Shown one piece after another: positions 46,545 through 59,826 of a stretch of 64,000 nucleotides of DNA (position 1 is the stretch's first letter; each line of letters opens with the position of its first letter). Origin of the DNA: Macrotis lagotis. Lineage: Eukaryota > Chordata > Mammalia > Peramelemorphia > Peramelidae. The stretch is taken from contig NC_133666.1 of the NCBI RefSeq assembly GCF_037893015.1, forward strand, positions 624,041,352 to 624,105,351. Direction: 5' to 3'. A program made the position numbers and the translations under genes. The notes under the pieces were generated by a model. The model did no database searches. It was given only the letters and a program-made list of their open reading frames with translations, and was not told the origin of the DNA.

Positions 46545-47820
46545 GAATATACTTTTAAGTGATTCTCATATTTCCCTCTCTCTGACAGATGAATTCTTCT
46601 GAATGTGTCTTTACTAAAATGTAGTGTCATAAATGTGTTAAGATATACAAAGTACAATGATGACTATCTTTTCCTATTAAGTGATCTATAATAAAAATAG
46701 GTGGTGGTGTAGAATTATTTATAGAATAGCACAGTAACCTATGTAAACAAAGAATTTTGTCCTACACACACACAAAACACACATTCATATTCTACTTATT
46801 TCTGTGCCTGTAAGAGAAGTTAGTTGGAGGTCATTTTTCATATAAAGACCTCCTGGTAATCAGATCAATTTAGCAATTAGAAAACCTTTTTTTAAGAAAG
46901 CTAAAGTTTTGAAAATGTGAGTAGCTTTTGTTAATACTGGAAATATGGAAATGTGGTCTGAGGATATACATATATATTCTTTTAACATGAATTAGAATAA
47001 GAATATAGAGGAAAGGAATAGACAGTTGAGATTAAATTACTAGGGGTACAAGACAATACTTCTCAAACTAACATTTGTGGAGGACAAGTTACCTCCTGGA
47101 CACAGAGCAAGCATTTCTACATATCCAGGATTGATTGATTATACTAACAGAGGGGAAAAAAAAACTATAATACATGTACATACAGCCACATGACAATGGA
47201 AATGCTCATCTGCAAAGAAATTCAGGTCTGCCAGTTTCCCATTCCAGGAAAACTCATTCCAATTTGGTACTGATGTCATTAGACCACCCCATATCTTTTC
47301 TGCAGCTCCCAAACTTAAATGTCTCAGCATCTAGAAGATAGCCCAAGGCCACAGGATGTGAGTAGAGAAGACATGCCTCCCTAAATGCCATCAAGATATG
47401 ACCTAACCCCAAGCCCTCTTCACTCCTACTTTGATAAGGTCTACCCTTTTGCTTTGTGAAGATCTTTTAGCATAACTGAAAAACCCTAAGGACAGGAGGA
47501 AGAAGGGACTTTTTTCTAAAAATAATTTAATGAATTGCCTTTGATGGATGTGATTCAAAACATATCAGGGAATTTCTTTGCTGGACAAGTACCAAAAATC
47601 CCACCTACTGAAGAACCCACCTTTTGATTCTGCCAGTGTACTTATGCTTCTTCTAAAAACCTTTTTCAGTTCAGTTTTCACACACTCCCTTTCATATATG
47701 ATTGTTTGTGGACCTAGTGAACTAATAAATACTTGCTGTTATCCTAACTCTATTTGTCTCTTACTAAACCAAACTCTAGGAAAGTTTTTCATGTATTATA
47801 TATGTATTAACAGAGAACAT
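46545..47820. other. Intergenic, unassigned
   Basis: AT-rich, no recognised repeat or gene up to the pentanucleotide array. Confidence 0.45.
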
Positions 47821-47823
47821 AAT

Positions 47824-48030
47824 GAATAGAATAGAATAGAATAGAACAGAATGGAATAGAATAGAATAGAATAGAATAGAATAGAATAGAATAGAATAGA
47901 ATAGAATAGAATAGAATAGAACAGAATGGAATAGAATAGAATAGAATAGAATAGAATAGAATAGAATAGAATAGAATAGAATAGAATAGAATAGAATAGA
48001 ATGGAAGGGACAGAATAGAATAGAATATCT
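47824..48030. repeat. (AATAG)n pentanucleotide array
   Basis: About 40 units of AATAG with the variants AACAG and AATGG. The block with both variants occurs twice, about 90 bases apart, which suggests a block duplication inside the array. Confidence 0.93.
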
Positions 48031-49215
48031 ATTGAAGATAAGTTTGAGGCCTGAATCGCCTGAGGGGAAAATCAGATTTCATTCATGTAAGGAGGTGAAG
48101 GAGTTGGGAAAGAAGCTAAAAATCTAGGAGCACCTTACAAAATAACCTAAGCCCAGATCAGTAGAACTGGAAGGTATCCTGAAATCTCAGAATTTCAGTC
48201 AGAAGGGATCTCAATACTCCAGCTGAGTGCTTACAGGGGAGTCTGTGTCTACAAGAGGGAGGAGCAAAAAGAAACCTAGGAGCTCCAAAGGAGGTTTACT
48301 CCACAGCTGGCAGGAGATAGGCAAGGGATCTGAGTCTGAGTGAGGATGGTTTCCCAGATGGCATTCCAACCTTCTTGGATATATTAGGGAGAGATCTCTT
48401 GGATGCTGGTTAGAGATGCTCTTCTATCCTGGGATCCCAAGATGCTGATGGAGAAGCCAGGCATCCTCTGTTGCTTTGCCCCTAGACTAAATCTGGGAAT
48501 CTGAGCACAGACACTGTGGAGGAGGTTGAGAAGAGGAGGAACAGGAGGGAACGTGCTCTGGCCAGCAAGGACCCTAGAGGTGGTACAGTCTGTAGGTCAA
48601 GCTCAATGAGGATGTATGGACTTGGAGGAACACCTGTCTCCAAAATTACTATTAGTTAGAGACCTCTAATTTGGTGAGTAAAGGATGGGTCAGATATCTG
48701 AGCAGCTCCAGGAGGAGTGGCTCTGGAGAGTTCTCTACCAGAGGAAACAGAGGCAGTCCTAGAAGGGTCAGAGTGAGGGTTATGCTGTTTGTTTGCTGGG
48801 AGCCTGCAGTACTTGCCTGTTGGGGGGCTGAGATTTGTCCTTTGGAAGGGGATTGTGGTTTTTATCAGCTGGAGGGGTGTAGTATTTGTCCTCTGGGATT
48901 CTATATGTTAACTTTGAACTTAGATTCCATAGGGAGGTAGAGGTCACCAGTATCCCCCCAAGGTCATACCTTCAATTTGAGCTGTGTGTAATGGAGAGGG
49001 AGGTCTAGGTGTTGAGTTGTCTGTCAGGATTATAGGAGAGTTCATCTACATCTTAGAATTCTCAGAAACACAATTATCCCCTACACCGATCGGGAGAGAG
49101 GGGCATGAAGGTGCAGGGAAGCTTTGCTGCAGAGTGGATATTGCCTTTGCAAAAACATGGCAATAGGAGAGGGAGCTGCAGGGTGACATGGCTAGAGCTG
49201 ACCATGTAAAGGATG
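48031..49215. other. Intergenic, less AT-rich, unassigned
   Basis: Base composition is more even than around it. Short frames only, no family match by eye. Confidence 0.4.
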
Positions 49216-49216
49216 A

Positions 49217-49528
49217 GGGCAGCTGGGTGGCACAGTGGATAGAACACTGACCTTGGAGTCAGGAGGACAGGAGTTCAAATTCAGCCTCAGATACTTGACC
49301 CTTACCAGCTTTGTTACCTTGGACAAGTTACCTAACCCTAATTGCCTCACATCTAGGACTATCTCCAGTCTTCCTGATTCATATCTGGCCACTGGATGAA
49401 GAGGGCTCTAGAGGAGAAAGTGAGACTGGTGACACCTCCTCATTGAAATCTAATTCATGTGCTTGTCATGGCATCACCTCCCTGATATTGTGGTCTTCTT
49501 CAAAAATTAAGGACAAACATTATTATTA
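49217..49528 (+). repeat. Long two-part marsupial SINE
   Basis: A tRNA-type head is followed by a second part (TCCTGATTCATATCTGGCCA ... GTGCTTGTCATGGCATCACC ... AAAATTAAGGACAAACATTATT). A reversed relative is at 34829. Older than the short SINEs. Confidence 0.7.
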
Positions 49529-49625
49529 GAAAGAATTTCTACTACTATCTGCCAGGTCAGTTAGATTTTTTTAAGACCATCAATGAGAGGAAGCCTATTA
49601 TTTCCAGAGGCAGTTCATTTCTTTC

Positions 49626-49764
49626 ACCCCCCCCCCAAGGCAAATGGAGTTAAGTGGCTTGCCCAAGGCCACACAGCTAGGTAATTATTAAGTGTCTGAG
49701 GTCACATTTGAAATCAGGTACTCCTGACTCCAGGCCAGGTACTCCATCCACTGCCTTGCTGCCC
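49626..49764 (-). repeat. tRNA-type marsupial SINE, more worn
   Basis: Reversed copy with a C10 run in place of the T tract; duplication GGCAGTTCATTTC. Confidence 0.8.
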
Positions 49765-49789
49765 TGAGGCAGTTCATTTCAAAGTAATT

Positions 49790-50110
49790 GTTGATCATTC
49801 AGTAAATAAGCATTTAATTTATGCCTGTTATGAATCAGACACTTAACTAATTGCTGAGATTACAAAAAGAAGCAAAAAACAACCCTTGCCCTCAAGGAGC
49901 TCACAATCTAATGGAGAAAACAATTAGAAAATGAATATGTACAAACAAGCTATAGGTAAACTGAAGTAAGTATCAGAAGAAAGGAACTAGAATTATGAAG
50001 TGTTAGGAAAAGCTTCCTATTGAGGATAGGATTTTAGTTTGGATTTGAAGGAAATCAGGGTAGCCTGGAGGCAAAGATGAGGAAGGAGAGCATTCCAGGT
50101 ATGGGGTTGG
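49790..50110. repeat. Old dispersed repeat, fourth copy
   Basis: CCCTCAAGGAGCTCACAATC, GAGGATAGGATTTTAGTTTG, GAGCATTCCAGGTATGGGG. Confidence 0.5.
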
Positions 50111-50113
50111 TTG

Positions 50114-50390
50114 ATTGTTGTCCTTCACTCTCAAAGAGGACCTTTGGTAAATCAAGGGGATGTCTACCCAAAGCATGTAAAGACTTTGCCTGGCAAAATG
50201 AGTAGATGAGAACAAGTTGTTCTAACTGCATGAAGGTGGTTGAAACAGGTGCTGTGGAGTCTTAAGCTTGGTTAGACAACAAAGATATCAGTTATCCACC
50301 ACATCCCAAGCCATCACCAGTTGTTTAGGTAAGTCACTTAACCTCACAACCTTGCAAAAAAAACAAAAACAAAAACAAAAACAAAACAAA
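50114..50390. repeat. Worn SINE pieces
   Basis: The start TTGTTGTCCTTCACTCTCAA resembles the reversed long SINE. The end AGGTAAGTCACTTAACCTCA with an A-rich tail (CAAAAA)n resembles a forward SINE tail. Joined or rearranged remains. Confidence 0.45.
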
Positions 50391-50639
50391 AAAGGACAAA
50401 CAACTCTATCCTTCACTCACATATTCTCCATGCTCATTCTGAGAAGGTTCTAGATTTGAGGATTATGGAAATGCTGAGAAAACAAGAGCCAGGAAGTAAT
50501 AGCAAAAATAACTTTATTAAACTGAAAGTCAATATAAATGGAAGGAGCTTAGGCTTCTATCAACCAGGAAAAGTTTACTGTAAGAGGGGTCTTTAGTATG
50601 ATCTAGATAGAGACTTCATTGGTCTAGTTTAAGATAAAA

Positions 50640-51340
50640 CCATTTCTTGTGCATACTCTTTGATCCAGCAGTACCTCTACTGGGTCTATACCCTAAAAAG
50701 ATCATGAATAAGGGTAAGAGCATCACTTGTACAAAAATATTCATAGCAGCTCTGTTTGTGCTAGTAAAGAATTGCAAATAAAGTGACTATCCAACATTTG
50801 GGAAGGGTGAACAAATTCTGATATATATATACATTATGGAACACTATTGTTCTGTTAGAAACCAAGAAGAATGGGATTTCAGAGAAGCCTGGAAGGACTT
50901 GCATGATCTGATGCTGAGTGAGATGAACAGAACCAGAACACTGTTTACCATAACAGCAACATGTGGGTGATGATCAACCTTAATGGCCTTACTCATTCTA
51001 TCAGAGCAATAATCAGGGACAATTTTAGGGTATCTGTGATGGAGAATGCTATCTGTATCCAGAGAAAGAAGTGGAGTTTAAATAAAGACTAAAGACTATT
51101 ACCTTCAATTTTAAAAAAGTTGTCTTATGTACTACATAATTTTGCTATCTCTAATATTTTACTTTTTTCCTCAAGGATTTTTTTTTCTCACAACACATTC
51201 AATTTTGATCAATGAATAGCATGAAAACAATGTAAAGATTATTAGATTGCCTTCTTTTCAAATTCAAAATCTTGCAAAATTATAGGTGGAAACTACTATT
51301 ATATATAATTGGAAAACAAATATTTATATAAAAATAAACA
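50640..51340 (+). repeat. L1 ORF2 end and 3' UTR
   Basis: CTTTGATCCAGCAGTACCTC, CAAAAATATTCATAGCAGCT, TGAGTGAGATGAACAGAACC and ATGCTATCTGTATCCAGAGA in L1 order. Confidence 0.65.
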
Positions 51341-51651
51341 AACAAATAGAAAAATAAAGATAAAACCAAAAAACGTTTGCTTTAAAATAGTATCTTTAGT
51401 ATCTGCTTAAGTTCAACAATTTTAATATTACTTTTAAGCGTTTAATACTTTTTAGATAAAAGAGAAAATCAATGATTAAATCTATAAAGGCTAGAAGAAA
51501 GCCACCTGGAATATCAAGAAGGGCAAACAAACACTTTGGAATTCAAATCACAGATAGGACCCCAGTACGGTCACAGAATGGTAATATACAAATTTTAAAT
51601 TTTAAGTATGAATAAACTTCTTTCAGAGTTCAATTTTCTGAACAAAAATCA

Positions 51652-53609
<1,958 letters not shown>

Positions 53610-54176
53610 CTGAAATATTGGGAAAAAAGCAAAAGTAAATGTCACCTTTCATTAGGGAAATGGAAAATAGCTGGGGCAGAAACAAAACAATTCAAAATAA
53701 TTATTCCCTAGAAAACTTAAGACATTTTTAGATTTAAATATTAGCATCATAATTGGAAGAAAGGAGAGAAGAGGGAAGAAAAAAATGGAAGAGGGTGTGG
53801 TAGGTACTGATGAAGAGCCAAAATGAGAGAAAGAGGAGTTCCCATAAAGAAGAGAGAGCAAGGGAAAGTAATTGAAGGATAATAAGTCAATTGAGAAGGA
53901 AGGGACAAAAAGGAATATTAAGACTTCAATAGAGAAAAAAAGAGATTGACTAGAGATAGGGAAAATGAGCTCTTGAGTAGCATAAATAGGTTAAAAAATA
54001 GAGGAAATAATACAGGAATAGGAATAGAAATATATATATGAAAATATAGGAAAAAATATAAAGGAAAATCATTCTTACTGTGTAAATCCTTTCTAGATAT
54101 CCTAAACAGGTTATTAAATATTATGCATTTGTTATCTACTGGATACTCAATAAAAATACTTTAAAAATGAAATTCT
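53610..54176. other. Purine-rich intron sequence of ZNF gene 3
   Basis: Long GA-rich run (GAGAAGAGGGAAGAAAAAAA-like) after the finger-exon acceptor region. No gene. Confidence 0.45.
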
Positions 54177-54330
54177 AAGGACAAATAGGTGACATAGTAG
54201 ATAGAGTACTGGCCTTGGAGTCAAGAGGACTTGAGTATAAATCCAGACTCAGACACTTAATAATTACCTAGCTGTGTGACCTTGGGCAAGTCACTTAATT
54301 CCATTGCCTTAAATAAATAAAACTTTTTTT
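54177..54330 (+). repeat. tRNA-type marsupial SINE, more worn
   Basis: Forward copy, head GGTGACATAGTAGATAGAG, tail ATTGCCTTAAATAAATAAAA. Confidence 0.78.
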
Positions 54331-54789
54331 AAAAAATGAAACTATTAGGGATAGATGAATCTTGAATAGTATTAGCTTTATATTGATATAATCTCCTCCC
54401 CTTTCTGAAAATATGGAGTAAATTAAGTATACTATAGGGGAAAATAAGGAATGAATATAAAAATTCATCTATACAGTTAGAAACTTAAAATTATATAGTG
54501 AATTGGACACATATTAGCTATTCAGAATTCAAGATTTGGAAGACCAGAAAAATGTTGGGAAGAAAACTTTTCCCCACTTTTCTTGAAATTGCCATGGAAG
54601 TGAGGCACATGAAGGAGAAAGCTTTTAAAGTAAAAGTCTTATATAATCCCCAAAGTTTTTATCTCCAGCATTTTTTCCCCTGAGTTTTCATATACCTTAT
54701 TGACAGTATTCAATAACAAAGTAAAAATGTTAATAAGTGTGAGTAGAAATTTAATACTAAATAAAGAGAGGAAAAAAATAGCAGTTAAA

Positions 54790-54870
54790 GACCATATAAC
54801 CAGAACTATTGTCTCCTCTTCTGTCATGATATTTCATGTTGTTATTAGATATGATACAGACATAAGAATA
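54790..54870 (-). repeat. Inverted partial copy of the 55.5 kb repeat
   Basis: About 80 bases, nearly identical in the central 45, match the left part of 55480-55880 in reverse. Either a second fragment of the same repeat or one arm of a large inverted repeat. Confidence 0.55.
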
Positions 54871-55019
54871 AATAAGAATGAACAGTAAATATTAATCCAA
54901 ATTATACACATAGAAGCATGTAATAGGTTAGCTACAGTTTGGCAAAGTATATCATCAGACTGGAATATGCAGGTATGGTTTCTGGATAACAAAAGCATTT
55001 GCTTGAAGAGGCTAACCAG

Positions 55020-55170
55020 AAGCAGTTAAGTTGCTGGACTGAATGTCAGACTTTGAGTCAATATATTGGCTTGAACATCTGCTAGCTACATGCCTCTGGA
55101 CAAATCACTTCATCTATCAAAGACTTGGTTTTATTATCTGTGAAATGGGGTTAATACTATCTGATCTGAT
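55020..55170 (+). repeat. MIR-like piece
   Basis: CTGGACAAATCACTTCATCT and ATCTGTGAAATGGGGTTAAT. Confidence 0.55.
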
Positions 55171-55479
55171 GTTCATTAATTTAGAATTTAAATATTTCTG
55201 AACTATATTTTTGAAACAAAAGTTGTTCCATCAACCTCTAATTGAGTTCTGTAAATCTGGATTTTTCTCCTCTGCCCCTCCACAAGGTCTGTGTCTCCAA
55301 TTATAAATCTGAAGGGAGGTTCTTTCTGTGTGAAACATCTTAATGCCCTTCTAATTGCATCTGCAAAAGCTGTGTAAACAATCAATAAAGGATCCATCCT
55401 GACAAGGCAGGAACTGTTCTGGTTATCTAAATGAGAACCTGAATAAATTCTTGTACTTAGGACATTTTAGGAAGGAAGA

Positions 55480-55880
55480 AAATTCAATGTTTTATATGCC
55501 TATATCATATCTAATAACAACATGAAATATCATGACAGAAGAGGTGACAGTAGTCCTGGGCTAATTTGGTCTTTGTCAGTTTTGACATGGAACAGGCCTT
55601 ATGGGATGGGTTAGAGAATCATAAAGTAATCAATGACACCTTCATGTACAGGTGTGTAACCTGATTGGTTGGCCACCAAAATTTTACAATGCTATGTCAA
55701 AATTCTATAAATATTGATTATTCAGTTAGTTCTGTTGTTGGCATTTGCAAGGATGCCATCCACCCATGGATTTTGTTAAGATCCTAGAGCATTAAACTTC
55801 ATTTATAAACTAACTTTGTCATTTCATTTTTAGCCTAAGGAAATTATGGTTAACAATATTTACACTACTAAATCTAACAA
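55480..55880 (+). repeat. Possible solo-LTR-like fossil
   Basis: A promoter-like CCAAT/TATAAA order followed about 100 bases later by ATTAAA suggests a lone LTR of unknown family. No internal genes. Its left part occurs inverted at 54790-54870. Old, fragmentary; weak call. Confidence 0.25.
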
Positions 55881-56489
55881 GGTTGTCAGGAAGACAGCAC
55901 TTTATAAACCATATATAAATTCAAGCTTTGTTACTGTCATCACTATTATTTTTTTTTTGAACAATAAAGTCTTGAAACCACAAGCAAGGTAAAAATTAAA
56001 CCAGTTCTGAAGACCAGAAAAAAAAAGCTAAAGCAAGAAGAATTTGGGGTTTGACAACTAGGACACCATCTACAGATCAGGAAACTCTGAGGAACTTAAG
56101 TTTCCAGGGTTTCATTGCCCGTTATGTATCTTCTCAATCAGGGAAATTAATAACTAGTATTATAGGGGAAGGGATCCACAAAATTTTTTGATGTTAAAAA
56201 AGTAGCCTAATGTATTAAGAACACTTGGGCTAGGTAAAAGTTATCATAAAAAATTAAATTCACATTCTGTAAGTAAAAAATTAAAGAAAAAAAATTAAAG
56301 ACATAGACAAAAATGTTTGTATTACCAGAAATAACACAGGAGTGCTACAAAAAGCATTGTGACCTAGAGAAAGAAGAATCAAATAAAATCTGATTAGGGG
56401 ATGATTTTTACAGAAAAAGAAGTAAAGATGATTTTTCCTATTGCATACAAGCCTTCAATGGAAAAAAGTAAATCAGATACAAATTCTTT

Positions 56490-57025
56490 GATCATATAAC
56501 ACTCCACTCAGTGGTTCCCTATTATTTCCAGGAAGAAATACAAAATGTTCCATTTGGCATTCAAAGTCCTTCTTAACCTCACTCACTTTCCAGTCTTTGT
56601 TCCATGCCATGACATATATTCTTTGATCCAGTGACACCAGGCTTCTACTTGTTCCATAAAAAAGTCACTCCAGCTCTGGACATTTTCTCTGGCTGCAACC
56701 CATGCCTAGAATACTTTCCCTCCTCCACTCCAATGATTGACCTCTTGGCTTCTTTTAAGTTCCATCAGAATCCCAGCTCCTATAGGATGCCTTCCCCAAC
56801 CCTGCTTAATTTCAGTGCTGTCCTATTGTTCGTTATTTCTTACTTCACATCTATAGTTTGCTTAGGCTCTATTTGTTTGCATGTTGTGTCCCCCACTCTC
56901 CCCATTAGATTGTAAGCTGCTTGAGGGCAGAGATTGTCTTTTGCCTCTTTTTATGTCCCCATCTCTTATCACAGTGTCTGGCACATTGTAGGTACTTAAT
57001 AAATATTTATTGAATTGCTCAGAGG
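56490..57025 (+). repeat. L2 LINE 3' end, long
   Basis: Runs from CACTCAGTGGTTCCCTATTA through ATTAGATTGTAAGCTGCTTG to GTGTCTGGCACATTGTAGGT and the AATAAATATTTATTGAATTG end. The best kept L2 here. Confidence 0.75.
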
Positions 57026-57079
57026 GGAATTCTAAACAATCCTATGTTTAAAGACAGTGAATCAAGGATTTTTACTTAC

Positions 57080-57181
57080 CTTTTAAGATCTTCCTAGCTT
57101 CAGTTCCCTGCATGTCCAGGAACCATGGTTCTCCTCTTTGTTCTAGATGTAAGATCACATCAGGTTTGGCAACTGGAAATC
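57080..57181 (-). CDS. ZNF gene 3, KRAB B-box exon
   Basis: 102 bases, acceptor CTTTAAATAG, donor GTAAGTAA. It encodes GFPVAKPDVILHLEQRGEPW and FLDMQGTEARKILK. It is four codons shorter than in genes 1 and 2 but keeps the same phase. It reads into the finger exon as KILKDYET. Confidence 0.85.
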
Positions 57182-57357
57182 CTATTTAAAGAAACCGAAA
57201 ATTAGATTAGTTTTTGTGTACAAGAATTGTCCCCAGCACTGTACAAGCCACTGAATCTACCAGGGATGGACAGACAGATGGACAAGATCCATGGAAGTCA
57301 TAATAGGAAGACCCATGCATTCTCTGATAGAATTTTATATTCTTTAGAAAAAAGATG

Positions 57358-57521
57358 GGGGGGGTGGCTAGGTGGCGCAGTGAATAAAGCACTGGCCCTG
57401 GAGTCAGGAGTACCTGGGTTCAAATCCAGTCTCAGAAACTTAATAATTACCTAGCTGTGTAGCCTTGGGCAAGCCACTTAATCCCATTTGCCTTGCAAAA
57501 ACCTAAAAAAAAAAAAAAAAA
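57358..57521 (+). repeat. Young tRNA-type marsupial SINE at the left border of HAL1-like copy C
   Basis: Forward copy; duplication AAAAAAGATGGGG lies within the target-site duplication of copy C. Confidence 0.84.
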
Positions 57522-58596
57522 AGATGGGGGGGCAGAGCCAAGATGGCTACAAGAGAGGAATGTCTCTTAGGTGCTCTCTCTTAAAACTTATAAATTAAGG
57601 ACTGTAACTAAATTTTCAAGAGACAGAACCCACAGAGGGATCCAATGAGGCAGTTCTCCAACCCAAGGTAACCTGGAAAAGAGCAGAAAGGCTCTGCTCC
57701 CCAGAGTTGGAGGGGCGGCCTGCCAGAGCAAAGGAACTTCAGCCTCCTGGAGGCAGCCCCAGGGTGCTGGGAGCCGTGGCTCACAGCAGCGGGGGAGTTT
57801 CCTGACTTACACCCCAGGGAGCACCAGGCACAACTTGGGGGATCAGAGAGGGGACCTCTGCCAGAGGGAGCATGTGAAGTCCAGTCCTCAAGGCACACAG
57901 CAAGCAGCCCAGATCCAGGAACCAGAAGCAGAAGCCAGTAAGCAGGAGACACCAGGGCATGAGTGCTGAGCCTAGGGAGGGGAGGGGAGAGAGACTGCTG
58001 AGCTCTGTCCTCTGTCGGTGGAACAGGACTCTGGGGTTCTGACCACATTCAGATCCTGATCTCAGTCTAGGCCCCCCATAGAACAGCAGCACCCCCCCCA
58101 CTTCAGCCCCATGGCAGAGGGGTGTGCTTATGGTCATTCACAGACCAGGAGGAAAGACAGAACCTCCCACACAGAGATCCTTGTGGAGGTGTCCCACTAA
58201 TACTCAAAAGCTCTCAGGAAGCACCCCAAAAACCAGGCTCAGGATGGAAAAATAAGTAAGCAGAGATAAAAGAGGAACACCATTGAGAAATACTTTGCCT
58301 ATGATCCCAAGAAGGATCAAAACACTCAATCTGAAGATGAGGAAGTACAAGCTCCTGCATCTAAAGAGTCCAAGAAAAATAGAAATTGGGCTCAGGCTAT
58401 GACAGAGCTCTAAAAAGACTTTGAAAATCAAGTGAGGGAGATAGAAGAAAAATTGGGAAAAGAAATGAGATGCAGGAAAAACATGAAAATGAAGTCAGCA
58501 GCTTAGTCAAGGAGATCCAAAAAAATGCTGAAGAAAATAACATGCTAAAAACCAGCTTAGGTCAAATGGATAAAACAGTTCAAAAAGTTATTGAGG

Positions 58597-59540
58597 CCCG
58601 CCCGTGTCCTCGGCTACCAGCGCCCACTATGCCCCGGAGCCGGCCATGCTGAGGCTCTGGGTGGCGCTCCCCTGAGTCGCAACGGGTGTCCTCGGCTGCG
58701 GCGGTGCCCGCCGCCTGAGCACCGCCATGTTCTATGCCATCAAGAGGGGTCGCAAGACCGGAGTGTTCCCCACCTGGAGTGAATGCCAAGCACAAGTGAA
58801 CCGATTTCCTGTTGCTCGGTTCAAGAAGTTTGCTACTGAGGATGAGGCTTGGGCCTTTGTCCAAGATACTTCAAGCCCTGAACCTACAACAGAGCAGACA
58901 AAGAAATGCAACACAGAGGACCCCAAAGTGAAACCAAACAAGAGACCCTGTGAATCATCAGATGAAGATGAGCCTTGCAAAAAAATTGCAAAACAAGATT
59001 CTGAACCTTTACTTAGCAAAGATAAATTTTCTTATATGGGAGATGCAACCGTGGTTTACATAGATGGCTGTTGCTCCAGTAATGGGAAGAGGAAAGCAAG
59101 AGCAGGCATTGGTGTTTATTGGGGACCAGGCCATCCCTTAAATATAGGTGAAAGACTTCCTGGGAGACAGACAAATCAAAGAGCAGAAATACATGCTGCC
59201 TGTAAAGCAATTGAACAAGCCAAGAATCAAAACATCAGTAAGCTGGTTCTCTACACAGATAGTATGTTTACTATAAATGGTATAACGAATTGGGTTAAAG
59301 ACTGGAAAAAAAATGGCTGGAAAACAAGCACAGGAAAAGATGTGATTAACAAAGAAGACTTCATTAAGCTTGATAAACTTATTCAAGGCATAGACATTGA
59401 ATGGATGCATGTTCCTGGTATTCAGGGTTTCCAGGAAATGAAGAAGCTGATAGATTAGCAAGAGAAGGAGCTAAAAAATTTCAAGATTCAACTTAGTATA
59501 ATTTTTAAAATCTAATTAAAGAGCAAACCAAGTGCTAAAA
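58597..59540 (+). pseudogene. RNASEH1: RNASEH1 processed retrocopy
   Basis: An intronless copy of ribonuclease H1, which cuts the RNA of RNA:DNA hybrids in nucleus and mitochondria. It is flanked by the duplication AAAAAGTTATTGAGG (58582-58596 and 59541-59555), with ATTAAA and a short A tail, the marks of L1-driven retrotransposition. From 58727 the frame gives the hybrid-binding domain ([28 protein letters not shown]), linker and RNase H domain with catalytic Asp, Glu and Asp in [18 protein letters not shown] and YTDSMF. One base is missing after 59419, in the HSGF motif, so the frame ends at 59458 (243 residues; human 286) and loses the last catalytic Asp. The mitochondrial leader (ATG 58646, 27 codons before the nuclear start, as in human) has a TGA at 58673, probably from CGA. 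Confidence 0.93.
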
Positions 59541-59670
59541 AAAAAGTTATTGAGGAGAAGAATGCTTTAAAAAGCAAAACTGGCCATATGGAAAAGTAGA
59601 TAAGAAAAACTCTCTGAGGAAAACAAATCCTTCAGACAAAGAATGTAACTGAGTGAGGTTGCTGATTTTT

Positions 59671-59826
59671 TTTTAGTTTGTTTTTTTTTTTGCTAGGCAA
59701 TGGGGTTAAGTGGCTTGCCCAAGGCCACACAGCTAAGTAATTATTAAGTGTCTGAGGCCAGATTTGAACTCAGGTACTCCTGACTCCAGGGCCGGTGCTC
59801 TGTCCACTGCGCCACCTAGCTGCCCC
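59671..59826 (-). repeat. Young tRNA-type marsupial SINE inside HAL1-like copy C
   Basis: Reversed copy; duplication GAGGTTGCTGATTTT on both sides. It interrupts the ORF1-like relic. Confidence 0.85.

Noticed and set aside
58727-59458. RNASEH1 as a working gene
   Set aside because: Intronless, with A tail and target duplication inside another retroelement. One base is lost in the HSGF motif and the last catalytic Asp is out of frame.
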